NCBI RefSeq assembly: GCF_011764425.1
Contig: NZ_BLPF01000002.1
Coordinates: 1,054,997 to 1,118,996 of the forward strand
Source: Phytohabitans houttuyneae
GTDB taxonomy: Bacteria; Actinomycetota; Actinomycetes; Mycobacteriales; Micromonosporaceae
Reading direction: 5' to 3'
DNA length: 64,000 nucleotides
The notes under the pieces were generated by a model that ran no database searches, was not told the origin of the DNA, and worked only from the letters and a program-made list of their open reading frames with translations. The position numbers and the translations under genes are program-made. Below, in pieces: positions 15,616 through 24,719 of the stretch; within the stretch, counting starts at the first letter, position 1; every line of letters starts with the position of its first letter.

Positions 15616-16611
15616 TCACCGGGCATCGCCGGCATCGGGCCGACCGTCGATTACGTCGGCCGGACCGCGCCGCGGTGTTGGCCAGCCCGGCTGGCCGTAC
15701 CCTATCCGCATCACCATTTGCGGGATGCCAAACCGGCCCAACGCAGTGCGCAGCCGCTCGCGGGCGGCTGGTACCTCGATGGGTTGGGACACCATGGACG
15801 CGACGAGCCGGGCGTCGGTGGCGGTAAGCAGCACACGCTGCAGCGCCTGTCCCACGGTGATCCGGTCGACGGCACTGTCCGCGGCGGACCCGAGGACAGC
15901 CACGAGAGGTTCTGCCCCGAAGTCCTGTCCCGGGACGTGCGGGCGCTCCCCGAACGGCCGCTGCGGGAGTAGATCCTGCGGTTCGGCGACCGGCCCGCCG
16001 GCGCGGGCGGGCACGCCGTCGGTGGCCGGTCCGCCCCGGGTCCAACCGGCGATCTCGGCCCGGTATCTCGGGTCGCGATCGAGGACGCGGTTCGCGCTGC
16101 GGGCAAGCTGCGCCAGAGCCCCGACAGCGGTGGCGCCGACGACGAGCTCCAGCCAGGCGCCTTCGGCGCGTGCCGCCTGGGCCAACCGCCAGCGGATCTC
16201 GCCCGGCACCGGCTCGGGAAAGAACGGCAGCCGGCTGCTGCGCCGGTGCGGGATGGCCGCGAGCAGGTCCTGTTCTGCCGGGCTGGCTGGTGCCGGGCTG
16301 TCCGGCACCAGCCGAGCGACCACATCCGGATCATCGGGATCCGGACAGAGCCGAACCCGCGCCGGCATGCCCGCGCAGGCTAAGACCAGCCGCATGTTGA
16401 AGACCGCGGCGCCACAGGCGAGATGAGCCGCCCAGTCTCCGAGATGGCCGTGACCGGCGGCGGGTAACGGCCGCCGGCGGTCGACCCGCACCTCGATGCC
16501 GCCGTCCCGCAGCCGAAACCGCCACGGCTGGCTGTTGTGCATCGAGGGCGCGCGCACGGCCGCCCGGACCGCCGTGTCCAGGACGGATGCCGTGTATCCG
16601 GTGACGATCAT
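15616..16611 (-). CDS. Acg-family nitroreductase-like protein
   Basis: 331 residues. APSMHNSQPWRFRL marks the N-terminal flavin-site motif, and DRITVGQALQRVLLTATDARLVASMV the conserved C-terminal block. Its start codon overlaps the stop of the upstream USP by ATGA, and GGAAGGAGCC precedes it. It is the last gene of a three-gene operon (Acg-like, USP, Acg-like) read from the box at 18577-18590. Confidence 0.88.
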   Translation of the reverse strand: MIVTGYTASVLDTAVRAAVRAPSMHNSQPWRFRLRDGGIEVRVDRRRPLPAAGHGHLGDWAAHLACGAAVFNMRLVLACAGMPARVRLCPDPDDPDVVARLVPDSPAPASPAEQDLLAAIPHRRSSRLPFFPEPVPGEIRWRLAQAARAEGAWLELVVGATAVGALAQLARSANRVLDRDPRYRAEIAGWTRGGPATDGVPARAGGPVAEPQDLLPQRPFGERPHVPGQDFGAEPLVAVLGSAADSAVDRITVGQALQRVLLTATDARLVASMVSQPIEVPAARERLRTALGRFGIPQMVMRIGYGQPGWPTPRRGPADVIDGRPDAGDAR

Positions 16612-17528
16612 AAACGGGCTCCTTCCGGTCGCGACCCGACGGCCGCTGCCGGCAAGGCCCCGGCCGATGCCCGCACGACCGCGACCGGCCCGTTCGCCCC
16701 GTCTACCACGCCGTGCGCGACGCTGCCGAACAACGCCCGTCCCGCCGGGCCGAGCTGGCCCCGGCCACGGTCGCCGACCACGAGCAGACGGCTACCGTGC
16801 GCGGCGCGCAGCAGTCCTGGCAGCGGGCGGCCGCCGTAGACGGCGCACTTCACCGGCACCTGCGGGTACCGGCGCATCCACGGCTCGACCGCACGCCCCA
16901 GCAGCTCGAGCGCGACCGGCTCGACAGAGAAATGTGTGGACAGGGTGGTCTCGTCGAACCAGAAGTCCTCACGCTGACGGGAGGTGACGTGGACGGCGGC
17001 CAGGACGCACCGGTGGTCGGCGGCCCGTTCGAACGCGAACTCCAGCGCCGGCCCGGGGTCGTCGTGCTCGTCCACGCCGACCACCACGTGGCCCAGCAGC
17101 GGAGCGTCGCGACCGGCGGTGATCGGGCGCACCACGACCACCGGAGCAGGGGCGTGGGCCAGCACGTGATGCGTCGTACTGCCGTACCCGCCCGGATACC
17201 GCCGTGCCGGTGGGCCTACGACCACCAGGTCGGCGCGGGCGGCCGCCGTGGACAGCAGGGGGCCGGGCCGGCCGGGCAGCAGGCGCAGCCGCACGCGATC
17301 ACCGCCGAGTCGGGCACGTGCGGTGCCGACAGCGCGGGCCAGAGATGGGTCAAACAGCTCGACAATCGCGAGCGAAGGTGACGGTGCCCGGCTGGCCAGC
17401 GGAGAGTCGGGTGGGCATGCGTGTAGCAGAACCAGGTCGGCGCCGCTGCTGAGCGCCTCGTCGGTCGCCCAGGCCAAGGCCTGCCAGCCGCCGCGGCCGC
17501 CGAGGCCAGCCAAGATCATTGATCGCAC
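16608..17528 (-). CDS. Universal stress protein (tandem UspA, divergent)
   Basis: 306 residues. Domain 1 is divergent (MILAGLGGRGGWQALAW) and lacks the ATP loop. Domain 2 starts HVVVGVDEHDDPG and keeps a lengthened Gly-rich loop (GDRGRGQLGPAGRALFGS). The GTG at 17528 is taken as start because GAGGAG sits 8-9 bases before it; the ATG at 17519 is possible. It is placed between two Acg-like genes with 3-bp spacing before and a 4-bp overlap after. Confidence 0.83.
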   Translation of the reverse strand: MRSMILAGLGGRGGWQALAWATDEALSSGADLVLLHACPPDSPLASRAPSPSLAIVELFDPSLARAVGTARARLGGDRVRLRLLPGRPGPLLSTAAARADLVVVGPPARRYPGGYGSTTHHVLAHAPAPVVVVRPITAGRDAPLLGHVVVGVDEHDDPGPALEFAFERAADHRCVLAAVHVTSRQREDFWFDETTLSTHFSVEPVALELLGRAVEPWMRRYPQVPVKCAVYGGRPLPGLLRAAHGSRLLVVGDRGRGQLGPAGRALFGSVAHGVVDGANGPVAVVRASAGALPAAAVGSRPEGARL

Positions 17529-17531
17529 GGC

Positions 17532-18515
17532 CTACTCCTCCCGTTCTGCGAACTCGATGACGTCGTCCGGGGCGCGGCGCGGCACCGATGGCAGCTCGCC
17601 GGACTCGGCCGGAATGCCCAGCCGCACCACGAGGTACGGCTCGCCGACGCCGGCGAGCAGATCCCGCATCAGGCGCCGTGGCCATGCCAGCTCGATCGCG
17701 TCCGAGATCGGCGCGGCGGCCAGACCCTCGAGCACCGCGGTGAGCAGCAGCGCGGACAGCGCCTCACCGGCCCGCAGCCAGGACCAAGGTGTGTCGTCCG
17801 GTCCGAACAGCACGGCGTACGCGGCGCCACGATCGTTGCCGCGGCCCGGCTCCAGCCTTGCGTCGCCGTCCAGTGCGTGGTCACGCAGCATCACCCGGCG
17901 CGGCACCTGGCGGACCGCCACGGTGGGTGGAACGCCGTCCCCCGCCCACGGCGGACGGTGGGTCCACCGGTACACCTCGTCCCGGTAGGCGGGGTCGACG
18001 ACCTCGGTGGCGGCGGCGTCCGCCGTGACAACGGCGAGCATCGGCATCTGGTCGAGGCGCACGACGTGCAAGAACGCGCCCTCCGCCTCCACCGCGATGC
18101 GCAGGCGCTCCAGGACCTCCGCCGCCACCGGCTGTTCGCCGAACGCCCGCCGGTCGGTGCGCCGGTCCGGGATCGCCTCGTCGAGGGCGATGTCGTGCGC
18201 GCTCGGATTATGCACGCCGGTGACGCGAAGCCGGGCGACACGGTCTACGTCTGCCGGCTCGGGAAACCGGCGCACCTCGACCTCGTGCCCGGCGGCCGCC
18301 AGCGCGACCCGCGCATGGTGCAGGGCGGCCCCGCAGGCCAGCGTCAGCAGGCGCCCGTCGGGATCGGTAACGGGCAGCTGGCGCCCGCGGTCGGCGTACA
18401 AATCGAGCGTGCCGGCGCCGACCCGCCATCGCCACGGCTGGGAGTTGAACGCCGACGGCGCCCGCAGCGCGCGCTGGGCCGCCTCCGCGAGCGGCTCGAT
18501 GATGTGGCGGGTCAT
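17532..18515 (-). CDS. Acg-family nitroreductase-like protein
   Basis: 327 residues with the motif APSAFNSQPWRWRV near residue 19 and a C-terminal RAPDDVIEF segment. In the flavin motif His is replaced (SAFNSQPW rather than SxHNTQPW). The start at 18515 follows CAGGAGGCACGGAC. It is the first gene of the Acg/USP/Acg operon, with a box 62 bp upstream. Confidence 0.88.
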   Translation of the reverse strand: MTRHIIEPLAEAAQRALRAPSAFNSQPWRWRVGAGTLDLYADRGRQLPVTDPDGRLLTLACGAALHHARVALAAAGHEVEVRRFPEPADVDRVARLRVTGVHNPSAHDIALDEAIPDRRTDRRAFGEQPVAAEVLERLRIAVEAEGAFLHVVRLDQMPMLAVVTADAAATEVVDPAYRDEVYRWTHRPPWAGDGVPPTVAVRQVPRRVMLRDHALDGDARLEPGRGNDRGAAYAVLFGPDDTPWSWLRAGEALSALLLTAVLEGLAAAPISDAIELAWPRRLMRDLLAGVGEPYLVVRLGIPAESGELPSVPRRAPDDVIEFAEREE

Positions 18516-18576
18516 GTCCGTGCCTCCTGGTCGGGGTGTCGAATCAACCGTGCACCGGGTATCGGTTGCCCCTGAA

Positions 18577-18590
18577 GGGCCGGAGGTCCC
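18577..18590. promoter_or_regulatory. DosR-box-like operator
   Basis: GGGCCGGAGGTCCC, 62 bp before the start at 18515. The flanks (GAA on both sides) match the outer bases of the mycobacterial consensus. Confidence 0.65.
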
Positions 18591-18626
18591 GAACGGATGG
18601 GCACCCGGGGCTGTTGCGGCGGTCCG

Positions 18627-19013
18627 TCAACCGTCAGCGGCGGCGACGGCGACACAGCGGCTGATGGGCGGCTGGGGCAGTACCTTCACGGACACTTGCA
18701 GCACACCACGCTCGTACGTTGCGGTGAGCGTCTCCTCGTCGGCCCTGCGGGGCAGTTGGACGGTACGGCTGAACGTGCCGTACCGGAACTCGGAACCTCG
18801 GTGGTGGCGCCAGTCCACACGCTCGACGTCGATCTTCAGCTCTCCGTCGTAGACAGAGACGGTGAGGTCCCGCGCGGGATTTACGCCCGGCAGCTCCGCC
18901 CGGACCACGTACCGGTCAGGTTCGGTGTACTCCTCGATGGCGATGTCGTGACCGGTCGCGGTGCGCAGCGCCCGTTCCAGCGGCAGCAGCAGGTGGTCGA
19001 GCGTGGCAACCAT
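18627..19013 (-). CDS. Hsp20/alpha-crystallin small heat shock protein (HspX-like)
   Basis: 128 residues. The alpha-crystallin domain (about 30-118) includes YVVRAELPGVNPARDLTVSV and the terminal beta strand YERGVLQVSVKV. It is an ATP-independent holdase; the related HspX (Acr) is the best-known DosR-induced protein. The C-terminal IxI motif is weak (LPQPPISR). The start at 19013 follows GGGAGGCGTC. It is divergent from the CBS-BON gene and shares one box with it. Confidence 0.9.
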   Translation of the reverse strand: MVATLDHLLLPLERALRTATGHDIAIEEYTEPDRYVVRAELPGVNPARDLTVSVYDGELKIDVERVDWRHHRGSEFRYGTFSRTVQLPRRADEETLTATYERGVLQVSVKVLPQPPISRCVAVAAADG

Positions 19014-19093
19014 GACGCCTCCCGACGTGAGCGATGCCTCCATCGGATCGCGCAGCAAGGCTCGTACTGAAGGGCCGCTTGCCAGCCGGTACA

Positions 19094-19107
19094 GGGCCGT
19101 CCGACCC
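19094..19107. promoter_or_regulatory. DosR-box-like operator shared by divergent genes
   Basis: GGGCCGTCCGACCC, flanked symmetrically by ACA and TGT. It is 81 bp from the Hsp20 start (19013) and 79 bp from the CBS-BON start (19186), so a single site probably serves both. Confidence 0.65.
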
Positions 19108-19185
19108 TGTTCTGCCCCGTGCCCCCGCAGTGCCATGGAAGTGAAGCCCCGCCGCTCCGGCGGGCGTGCCCGGAAGGAGAACGCG

Positions 19186-19893
19186 ATGAGAAAGTGGACG
19201 GTCGCGGACGTTATGACGACGGACGTCGTGGCGGTCCCCGAGGATGCCACCTACCGCACTATTGTGGAGCTCGTCGCGGAACGCCGCATCAGCGCCGTGC
19301 CGGTCGTCGACCCCGCGCGCAAGGTCGTCGGTGTCGTCTCCGAGGCGGACCTGCTCTACAAGGTCGAGTTCGCTGGTGCTGTCACGCATCGACGGATCTT
19401 CCCCACCCGCCGCCGCTCACCCCGGGAGAAGGGTGAAGGCATGATCGCGCGCGAGCTGATGACGACACCCGTGGTGACCGCCGGCACGACGACGTCACTG
19501 CATGCCGCTGCGCGCCTGATGACCGAGAAGGGCGTTAAGCGGCTCCCGGTGGTCACCGAGGACGGCACGCTCACCGGCATCGTTTCCCGCGCCGACCTGT
19601 TGAAGGTGCATCTGCGTACCGACGAGGAACTGAAGAACGACATCAGGCACGAGGTGCTGGAGCGCACCCTGTGGCTGGAGCCACTGGTGGTGGACGTCCA
19701 GGTCGACAACGGTGTGGTGACCATGCGCGGACACCTCGACCGGCGGACGCTGGCGGAGCTGGCCGCCCAGCTGGTTGCCGCTGTGCCCGGCGTGGTCGCG
19801 GTGGATGATCACCTGACCTACGCCCTGGACGACACCGATCTGGCCAGCTCCCAGTGGCACCGATCGCACCCTTTCAGCAGCACGGGGTGCTAG
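19186..19893 (+). CDS. CBS-pair plus BON domain protein (Hrp1-like)
   Basis: 235 residues. Two CBS motifs come first (VADVMTTDVVAVPEDATYRT, about 6-60; ARELMTTPVVTA, about 86-145), then a BON domain (about 155-220, VDVQVDNGVVTMRGHLDRR). CBS pairs bind adenosine nucleotides; BON domains bind membranes or phospholipid. The CBS part resembles Hrp1 (Rv2626c) of the DosR regulon. The start at 19186 has AAGGAGA upstream. A close paralogue lies at 57378-58058. Confidence 0.88.
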   Translation: MRKWTVADVMTTDVVAVPEDATYRTIVELVAERRISAVPVVDPARKVVGVVSEADLLYKVEFAGAVTHRRIFPTRRRSPREKGEGMIARELMTTPVVTAGTTTSLHAAARLMTEKGVKRLPVVTEDGTLTGIVSRADLLKVHLRTDEELKNDIRHEVLERTLWLEPLVVDVQVDNGVVTMRGHLDRRTLAELAAQLVAAVPGVVAVDDHLTYALDDTDLASSQWHRSHPFSSTGC

Positions 19894-20077
19894 AGCCATG
19901 ATGTCCTCCGCGCCCGCTCGGCGTGCACAAGCCGTAGGGGCGGCAAGCCGGTCACCCCCACGTGACGAGCTCGCCACACGCCATGGTTTCTGGATTGCCT
20001 CGCAGGGAAGCCGGCTCTGATCGCCATTCACGGACCGCACCTTGGCTCAGGTGCCTCGGTGGGGACATGGAGGAGCC

Positions 20078-20950
20078 ATGCCTACCCAGCAGCCCATTGT
20101 CGTCGGCTATGACGGCTCCGACGGTGCCGACGCCGCCCTGCGCTGGGCTCTTGATGACGCCGCCCGCACTAACACTGCTGTCGTGCTGGTGTACGCGTTC
20201 GAATGGCGCACAGTGGCCGGGCAGATCGGGCTAATGCCAACAGCCTGGCCCGACGACAGCGCGCGGGAGGAAGCCCACAAGTTGATCGCGGCGGCACTGG
20301 CGCGGGCCGGCAAGCTGCGGCCTGAGGTCACCGTCTCCGGCACGGTCGTGGACGGTACCGCCGCCGGCGTTCTGGTGGACCTGTCGTATCAGGCCAGCCT
20401 CACGGTTTTAGGCGCCCGGGGACGGAGCGCCTTCGCGGATCTGCTGGTCGGCTCGGCAAGCGTGGCGGTGTCCGCGCACGCGCATTGCCCGGTGGTCGTC
20501 GTCCGAGGGGAGCCGGCCACCCGTGGCCCGGTCGTCGTGGGTTTCGACGGCTCCGACTGTGCCCAGCTGGCCGTCGAGTTTGCCTTCGCGCAGGCGGCCC
20601 TGCGAGGCTCGGAACTGCGTCTGGTTCACGCCTGGGCGCGGCCTGCGCCGTACTGGCAGCTGCCAGAGGGCGATGTGCGGGAGGGGTTGCGTGCCGAGCA
20701 GACGGAGCTCGAGCAGGTCCTTCTCGGCTGGCGGGGCAGCTACCCTCAGGTGTCGTCGAGCGTGCACGTCGTCACGGCGCCGCCATCACCCGCACTGGTC
20801 GACGCGAGCGACGGTGCGCAGCTGGTCGTGGTCGGCTCGCGGGGGCAAGGCGGTTTTCGTGGGTTGCTGTTGGGATCGGTGAGCCAGCAGTTGCTGCATT
20901 ACGCGCACTGCCCGGTCGCCGTGGTCCGGGAGCGCCCCGCCCGAATGTGA
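20078..20950 (+). CDS. Universal stress protein (tandem UspA, ATP-binding type)
   Basis: 290 residues with intact ATP loops in both domains (GARGRSAFADLLVGS and GSRGQGGFRGLLLGS). A near paralogue of the 13148-14023 gene. The start at 20078 is preceded by GGAGGAG at normal spacing. In the 184-bp upstream gap I do not see a convincing box, so it may be regulated differently. Confidence 0.9.
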   Translation: MPTQQPIVVGYDGSDGADAALRWALDDAARTNTAVVLVYAFEWRTVAGQIGLMPTAWPDDSAREEAHKLIAAALARAGKLRPEVTVSGTVVDGTAAGVLVDLSYQASLTVLGARGRSAFADLLVGSASVAVSAHAHCPVVVVRGEPATRGPVVVGFDGSDCAQLAVEFAFAQAALRGSELRLVHAWARPAPYWQLPEGDVREGLRAEQTELEQVLLGWRGSYPQVSSSVHVVTAPPSPALVDASDGAQLVVVGSRGQGGFRGLLLGSVSQQLLHYAHCPVAVVRERPARM

Positions 20951-21118
20951 CCCCTGTCGTCGTGGTCTGCGGCGCAGAGCCAGCCCAGTCGGTACGGCAG
21001 CTGGGTCCGATCGTCGTGGGCCTAAGCGGGGCCGGCATGCTCGCACGGCCGCGATGTTCTGTGTTGCTCAGGCTGCACGGGACGCCGCTCGGGCCGGACG
21101 TGACCTGACAATCCACGT

Positions 21119-22818
21119 CTAGATCGGCACAGACCACACGATCCTGGTGCCGGCGGGGTCTCCGGGCATGGCCGCGAATTCGCCGCCATGCAGCTGGGCC
21201 CGATCGTGCAGGTTGACCAAGCCGCCGCTGGGCTCGGCGTCCGCCAGGCCGACTCCATCATCGAAGACGATCACGGTGAGCCGCCCGTCTCCCGCCTCGA
21301 CGCCGACCTGGACCGCGGTGGCGTGAGCATGCCGGGCAGCGTTCGACAACGTCTCGCGGATCACCGCCAACAGGTCCGGGCGTACGTCGTCGGGGACGGC
21401 ACTGTCAACCGGACCGGACAGGCGCAGCTCGGGCCGGAAGCCCAGCGACTGGGCAGCGCCCGCCACGAGGTCGCGGATCTCGGTGCGCAGGGCGGCGTTC
21501 GCCGGGGTACGCAGCTCGAAGATGGCTGTGCGGATGTCGCGGATGGTGGTGTCGAGGTCGTCGACGGCGCCGCTGATGCGTTGGGCGACGTCCGGTCTGG
21601 TGGCGAGTTGCGCGGCGGTCTGCAGTTGCAGGCCGGTGGCGAACAGCCGTTGGATGACGACGTCGTGCAGGTCGCGCGCGATCCGTTCGCGGTCTTCGAG
21701 CAGCAGGAGCTGTTCGCGTTCGTCCTGGGCGCGGGCGCGTTCGAGAGCGAGTGCGGCCTGCCCGGCGAAGGTGCGCAGCATGGGAATGTCCTCCGGCCGG
21801 GTGGAGGCGTCGCCGGGGTAGGCGACGACGAGCACGCCGTGCAGCGTGTCGGCGGCCGCGAGCGGCGTGATCAGCGCCGGACCGGTGCTGACCGAGCTGG
21901 GCCAGGCCGCGGCCTTCCCCAAGTCGTCGACGACGACGTAGCCCGCGCCGCTGACGGCCTTAGCGAACGCGCTGTCCGCCTGAGACACCACCGCACGGGT
22001 CAGTTCGGGTGCGGGGCCGTCGACGACTTCGACGGTGAGTTGGCCGGTTTCTTCGTCGGCGAGTAGGACGAGGACGAGTTGGGCTTCGGCGACTTCGCGG
22101 GCGCGGCGGGCGACGAGTTGTAGGGCGCTGGTGCGGTTGACTTGGCCGAGTAGCACGTTGGTGATTTCGGCGGTGGCGGCGAGCCAGCGTTCGCGGCGGT
22201 GTGCGGTGGCGAAGAGGCGGGCGTTTTCGATCGCGACGCCGGCGGCGGCGGCGAGGGCGACGGCGATTTCCTCGTCGTCCTGGGTGAACTCGGCGGCGCC
22301 TTGTTTTTCGGCGAGGTAGAGGTTGCCGAAGATTTGGTCGCGGATGCGGATGGGGGTGCCGAGGAAGCTGTGCATTGGTGGGTGGTGTGGGGGAAGCCGT
22401 AGGAGTTGGGGTGCTTGGTGATGTCTGGGAGGCGGACTGGTCGTGGGTCTTCGATGAGTAGGCCGAGCAGGCCGCGTCCGTGTGGCAGGTCGCCGATTTT
22501 GGCGTGTAGGTCGGGGGAGATGCCGTGGGTGATGAACTCGACGAGTGTGCGGTCGGGTCCGATGACGCCGAGCGCGCCGTAGCGGGAGCCGATCAGTGAG
22601 CAGGCGGCTTCGACGATCCGGGTGAGTACGCCGCGTAGCTCCAGGCCGCTGCCGATGGTGACGACGGCGTCCAGCAGGGAACGGAGCCTTTCCCGGCTGG
22701 TGACCACCTCGCCGACCCGGTCGAGTAGCTCTTGCAGCAGCTCGTCGAGCCGCACCCGGGACAGCGGGCTCAAACCCAGCGAAGGCGACGCCCACGCCTC
22801 CTCGTCCTCGCTCAACAC
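21119..22818 (-). CDS. DosS/DevS-like sensor histidine kinase (GAF-GAF-HisKA_3-HATPase), apparent frameshift
   Basis: After restoring one base in the G run at 22389-22393 the protein is 566 residues, against 578 for DosS. GAF-A spans about 50-200, GAF-B about 220-365. The dimerisation and phospho-acceptor helix has ARDLHDVVIQRLF with His about 385; a HATPase_c domain follows to the end (ETLSNAARHAHA as N box, FDDGVGL as G1). In GAF-A the stretch GFPPHHPPM aligns with the region I recall as holding the DosS heme ligand His149 (here about H146), so gas sensing by heme is likely. The break falls exactly in that stretch. GTG 22818 is the only available start and has no good Shine-Dalgarno. No response regulator gene is in the window. 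Confidence 0.88.
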
Positions 22819-22839
22819 GATCGGATCGTACTCGCCCTG

Positions 22840-23040
22840 TCACCGTGGAGTCACGGATCCGCCAGCGTCCAGCAGGTCCCGGACAGCACGTTCCGCGAGC
22901 AGCGGCACGTAGGTATGCACCCTGGCGTCACTGAACCGCGCGTACACCGCGGCGATTGCCTCGCCGACCCGCTGCGGGCTGTGGGTTCCGGCGTATCGGT
23001 GCTCCGAGCGGTTGCGAGCAGGGAGGGTCGTGCGGTGCAC
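22840..23040 (-). CDS. Small three-helix-bundle dimerisation-type protein
   Basis: About 66 residues, read to a TGA at 22840. The C-terminal half VGEAIAAVYARFSDARVHTYVPLL strongly resembles small actinobacterial proteins with a three-helix bundle dimerisation domain. It ends 21 bp before the kinase start, so the two are probably co-transcribed. The start is uncertain: the only upstream candidate is GTG at 23040, without a ribosome binding site and only 4 bp from a box. Confidence 0.5.
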   Translation of the reverse strand: MHRTTLPARNRSEHRYAGTHSPQRVGEAIAAVYARFSDARVHTYVPLLAERAVRDLLDAGGSVTPR

Positions 23041-23044
23041 CGGG

Positions 23045-23058
23045 AGGACCTTCGACCC
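23045..23058. promoter_or_regulatory. DosR-box-like operator
   Basis: AGGACCTTCGACCC, one mismatch. It lies just before the small three-helix gene and the DosS-like kinase on the minus strand, and upstream of Hsp20 on the plus strand. It could give autoregulation of the kinase. Confidence 0.5.
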
Positions 23059-23125
23059 CGGAGCGCCGCCACGCCGTCGTTGGACGGCCTCGGTCGCCGC
23101 GAGAAGGGCTGACGGCCTGGCTGCC

Positions 23126-23139
23126 GGGACCTTCGTCCC
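23126..23139. promoter_or_regulatory. DosR-box-like operator
   Basis: GGGACCTTCGTCCC, 55 bp before the Hsp20 start at 23194. Confidence 0.7.
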
Positions 23140-23193
23140 TAGCAGGTGGTTACTGACGGGCGTACGGATTGGGGTGAGACCAAGGAGGTCGTG

Positions 23194-23607
23194 ATGTCGA
23201 CGATCACGAGAACCCGTGTACTGACTCCGCTGGAGTGGGTCAACAACCTGTCCCTGTTCCCGTTCCTGGCGCCGGGTATCCGGATCGAGGAGTTCCTCGA
23301 GGGCGAGACGTACGTCATCCGGGCCGAGCTGCCTGGCATCGACCCGGCCAAAGACGTCACCGTGACGTGTGTGGACGGCGGGTTGCGGCTGCATGTCGAG
23401 CGCGCTGCCGGGCGTAAGGACAGCACTCACTCGGAGTTTCACTACGGGTCGTTCTACCGCAGTGTCCCGTTGCCCGCGGGTGCGCGGGAAGACACCATCA
23501 CCGCCGAGTACGCCGACGGCATCTTGACGATCAAGTTGCTGGTCGGTGAGGTCGAGGCGGAAGGCAAGCCGATTCCGATCACGGTCGCAGCGGCCAAGAA
23601 GAAGTGA
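23194..23607 (+). CDS. Hsp20/alpha-crystallin small heat shock protein
   Basis: 137 residues. Alpha-crystallin domain about 32-125 (YVIRAELPGIDPAKDVTVTC; final strand YADGILTIKLLV), ending in a Lys-rich tail. It is closer to mycobacterial HspX in length and C-terminus (GKPIPI as an IxI-like motif) than the paralogue at 18627. The start at 23194 has AAGGAGGTCGTG. It is followed by a strong hairpin and then a cyclic-nucleotide-domain gene. Confidence 0.9.
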   Translation: MSTITRTRVLTPLEWVNNLSLFPFLAPGIRIEEFLEGETYVIRAELPGIDPAKDVTVTCVDGGLRLHVERAAGRKDSTHSEFHYGSFYRSVPLPAGAREDTITAEYADGILTIKLLVGEVEAEGKPIPITVAAAKKK

Positions 23608-23622
23608 CCTCGCCCCGGGAGA

Positions 23623-23652
23623 GTCGGGCTCGGCCAGGGCGCCGAGCCCGAC
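23623..23652. terminator. Hairpin terminator
   Basis: Perfect 12-bp stem GTCGGGCTCGGC/GCCGAGCCCGAC with loop CAGGGC, after Hsp20. The same stem core recurs after GAPDH at 49150-49177. Confidence 0.75.
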
Positions 23653-23673
23653 CCGTACTCGAAGGAGCTGGCC

Positions 23674-24150
23674 ATGACCAGCACCCGCGCTTTGCTTGCG
23701 GACCATCCGTTCCTCGACGGCCTCGCACCGTCCTCACTGGATCGCCTCGCCGCCTGGGCTCACCCCGTCTACCGCAACCGCGGCCACCGGCTCTTCACCG
23801 CGGGACGGCCGGCGGAGCGCTTCTGGCTGATCCGCAGCGGCCGGGTCGCGCTGGACCTGCAGACGCTAGGCCGTGGCGACGTGGTCATCGAGACGCTCGA
23901 ACCCGGTGCCGTCCTGGGCTGGTCATGGCTGTTTCCACCCCGGCAGTGGCAGTTCGGGGCGGTGGTCGCCGAGCCGATCCGGGCCGTTGAGCTCAATGCG
24001 GCCGGCGTGCGCCACCTGATGGCCGACGACCCGGGGCTCGGGTACGAGCTGACCCGCCGCTTCATGGCGGTCATGCTGGACCGGCTCCAGGCGGCTCGTA
24101 CTCGACTGCTGGACCTATACGGCTATGCGGCGCCGCCCAGCACACCATGA
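23674..24150 (+). CDS. Cyclic-nucleotide-binding-domain protein without HTH
   Basis: 158 residues, a single cNMP-binding beta-roll (about 10-130; signature GRPAERFWLIRSGRVAL, phosphate-cassette region LGWSWLFPP). No DNA-binding helix-turn-helix follows, so it is not a CRP regulator but a stand-alone sensor or subunit. It is a clear paralogue of 26606-27082, which is embedded in the hydrogenase operon. The start at 23674 follows AAGGAGCTGGCC. Confidence 0.85.
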   Translation: MTSTRALLADHPFLDGLAPSSLDRLAAWAHPVYRNRGHRLFTAGRPAERFWLIRSGRVALDLQTLGRGDVVIETLEPGAVLGWSWLFPPRQWQFGAVVAEPIRAVELNAAGVRHLMADDPGLGYELTRRFMAVMLDRLQAARTRLLDLYGYAAPPSTP

Positions 24151-24215
24151 ACCGCTCACGCCAGGCGACCCAGCTGTGGTCGGACCCGATCGGGCGGTGA
24201 AGCCGCCGCCGGACG

Positions 24216-24635
24216 CTACAACGGCTCCGCCAGCAGTGCGACGTGTACGAACGGGTCGGCGTCGGCAACGCGCGCCCGAGGGTGCTGGCCGCGGTAGATG
24301 TCGCTGACCCGGCCACGCTCCGGCGCGCCCGTGCGGACCAGCCGGCCGATGCCGGTGTACCGCTCGCCTCGCACCTCGACCTCCACCGGGTAAGGCGTGG
24401 CGAAGTTACGCCACCATGACTTGGCGGCCGACGCGCCGACGTAGACGACCAGGTCGGGGCCGTGGCGGGCGTACTGGACGGGAAGTGTGACGGGCCGGCC
24501 GGTACGCCGGCCCCGGAACCGCAGCTGGCACAGGCCATGGTCAAGCACCGCATGCAGCACGGGCGTGTGCAGAGCAGTCAGCACGACCCGGTCGATCAGG
24601 GCGGTGTGCCGGCCGCCCGCTTCGCCTGAAGTCAT
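24216..24635 (-). CDS. Deazaflavin-dependent nitroreductase family protein (Ddn-like)
   Basis: 139 residues. The split-barrel flavin/F420 fold is recognised from the central RFRGRRTGRPVTLPVQYARHG and LVVYVGASAAKSWWRNF. Members such as Ddn and Rv3178 use F420H2. The start at 24635 (MTSGEAGG) is chosen over the upstream Gly/Pro-rich extension. It has its own box 36 bp upstream, although PhoU lies just upstream on the same strand. A second family member is at 58240-58719. Confidence 0.82.
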   Translation of the reverse strand: MTSGEAGGRHTALIDRVVLTALHTPVLHAVLDHGLCQLRFRGRRTGRPVTLPVQYARHGPDLVVYVGASAAKSWWRNFATPYPVEVEVRGERYTGIGRLVRTGAPERGRVSDIYRGQHPRARVADADPFVHVALLAEPL

Positions 24636-24670
24636 GGCACGAGCCTGGCGCCCGTCGACGGATTCGGGCA

Positions 24671-24684
24671 GGCCCGTTGGTCCC
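24671..24684. promoter_or_regulatory. DosR-box-like operator
   Basis: GGCCCGTTGGTCCC, 36 bp before the deazaflavin-family start at 24635 and just after the PhoU stop at 24720. Confidence 0.5.
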
Positions 24685-24719
24685 GGACCGGCAGGTCTTG
24701 CGGCCCGGACCACATCGGC

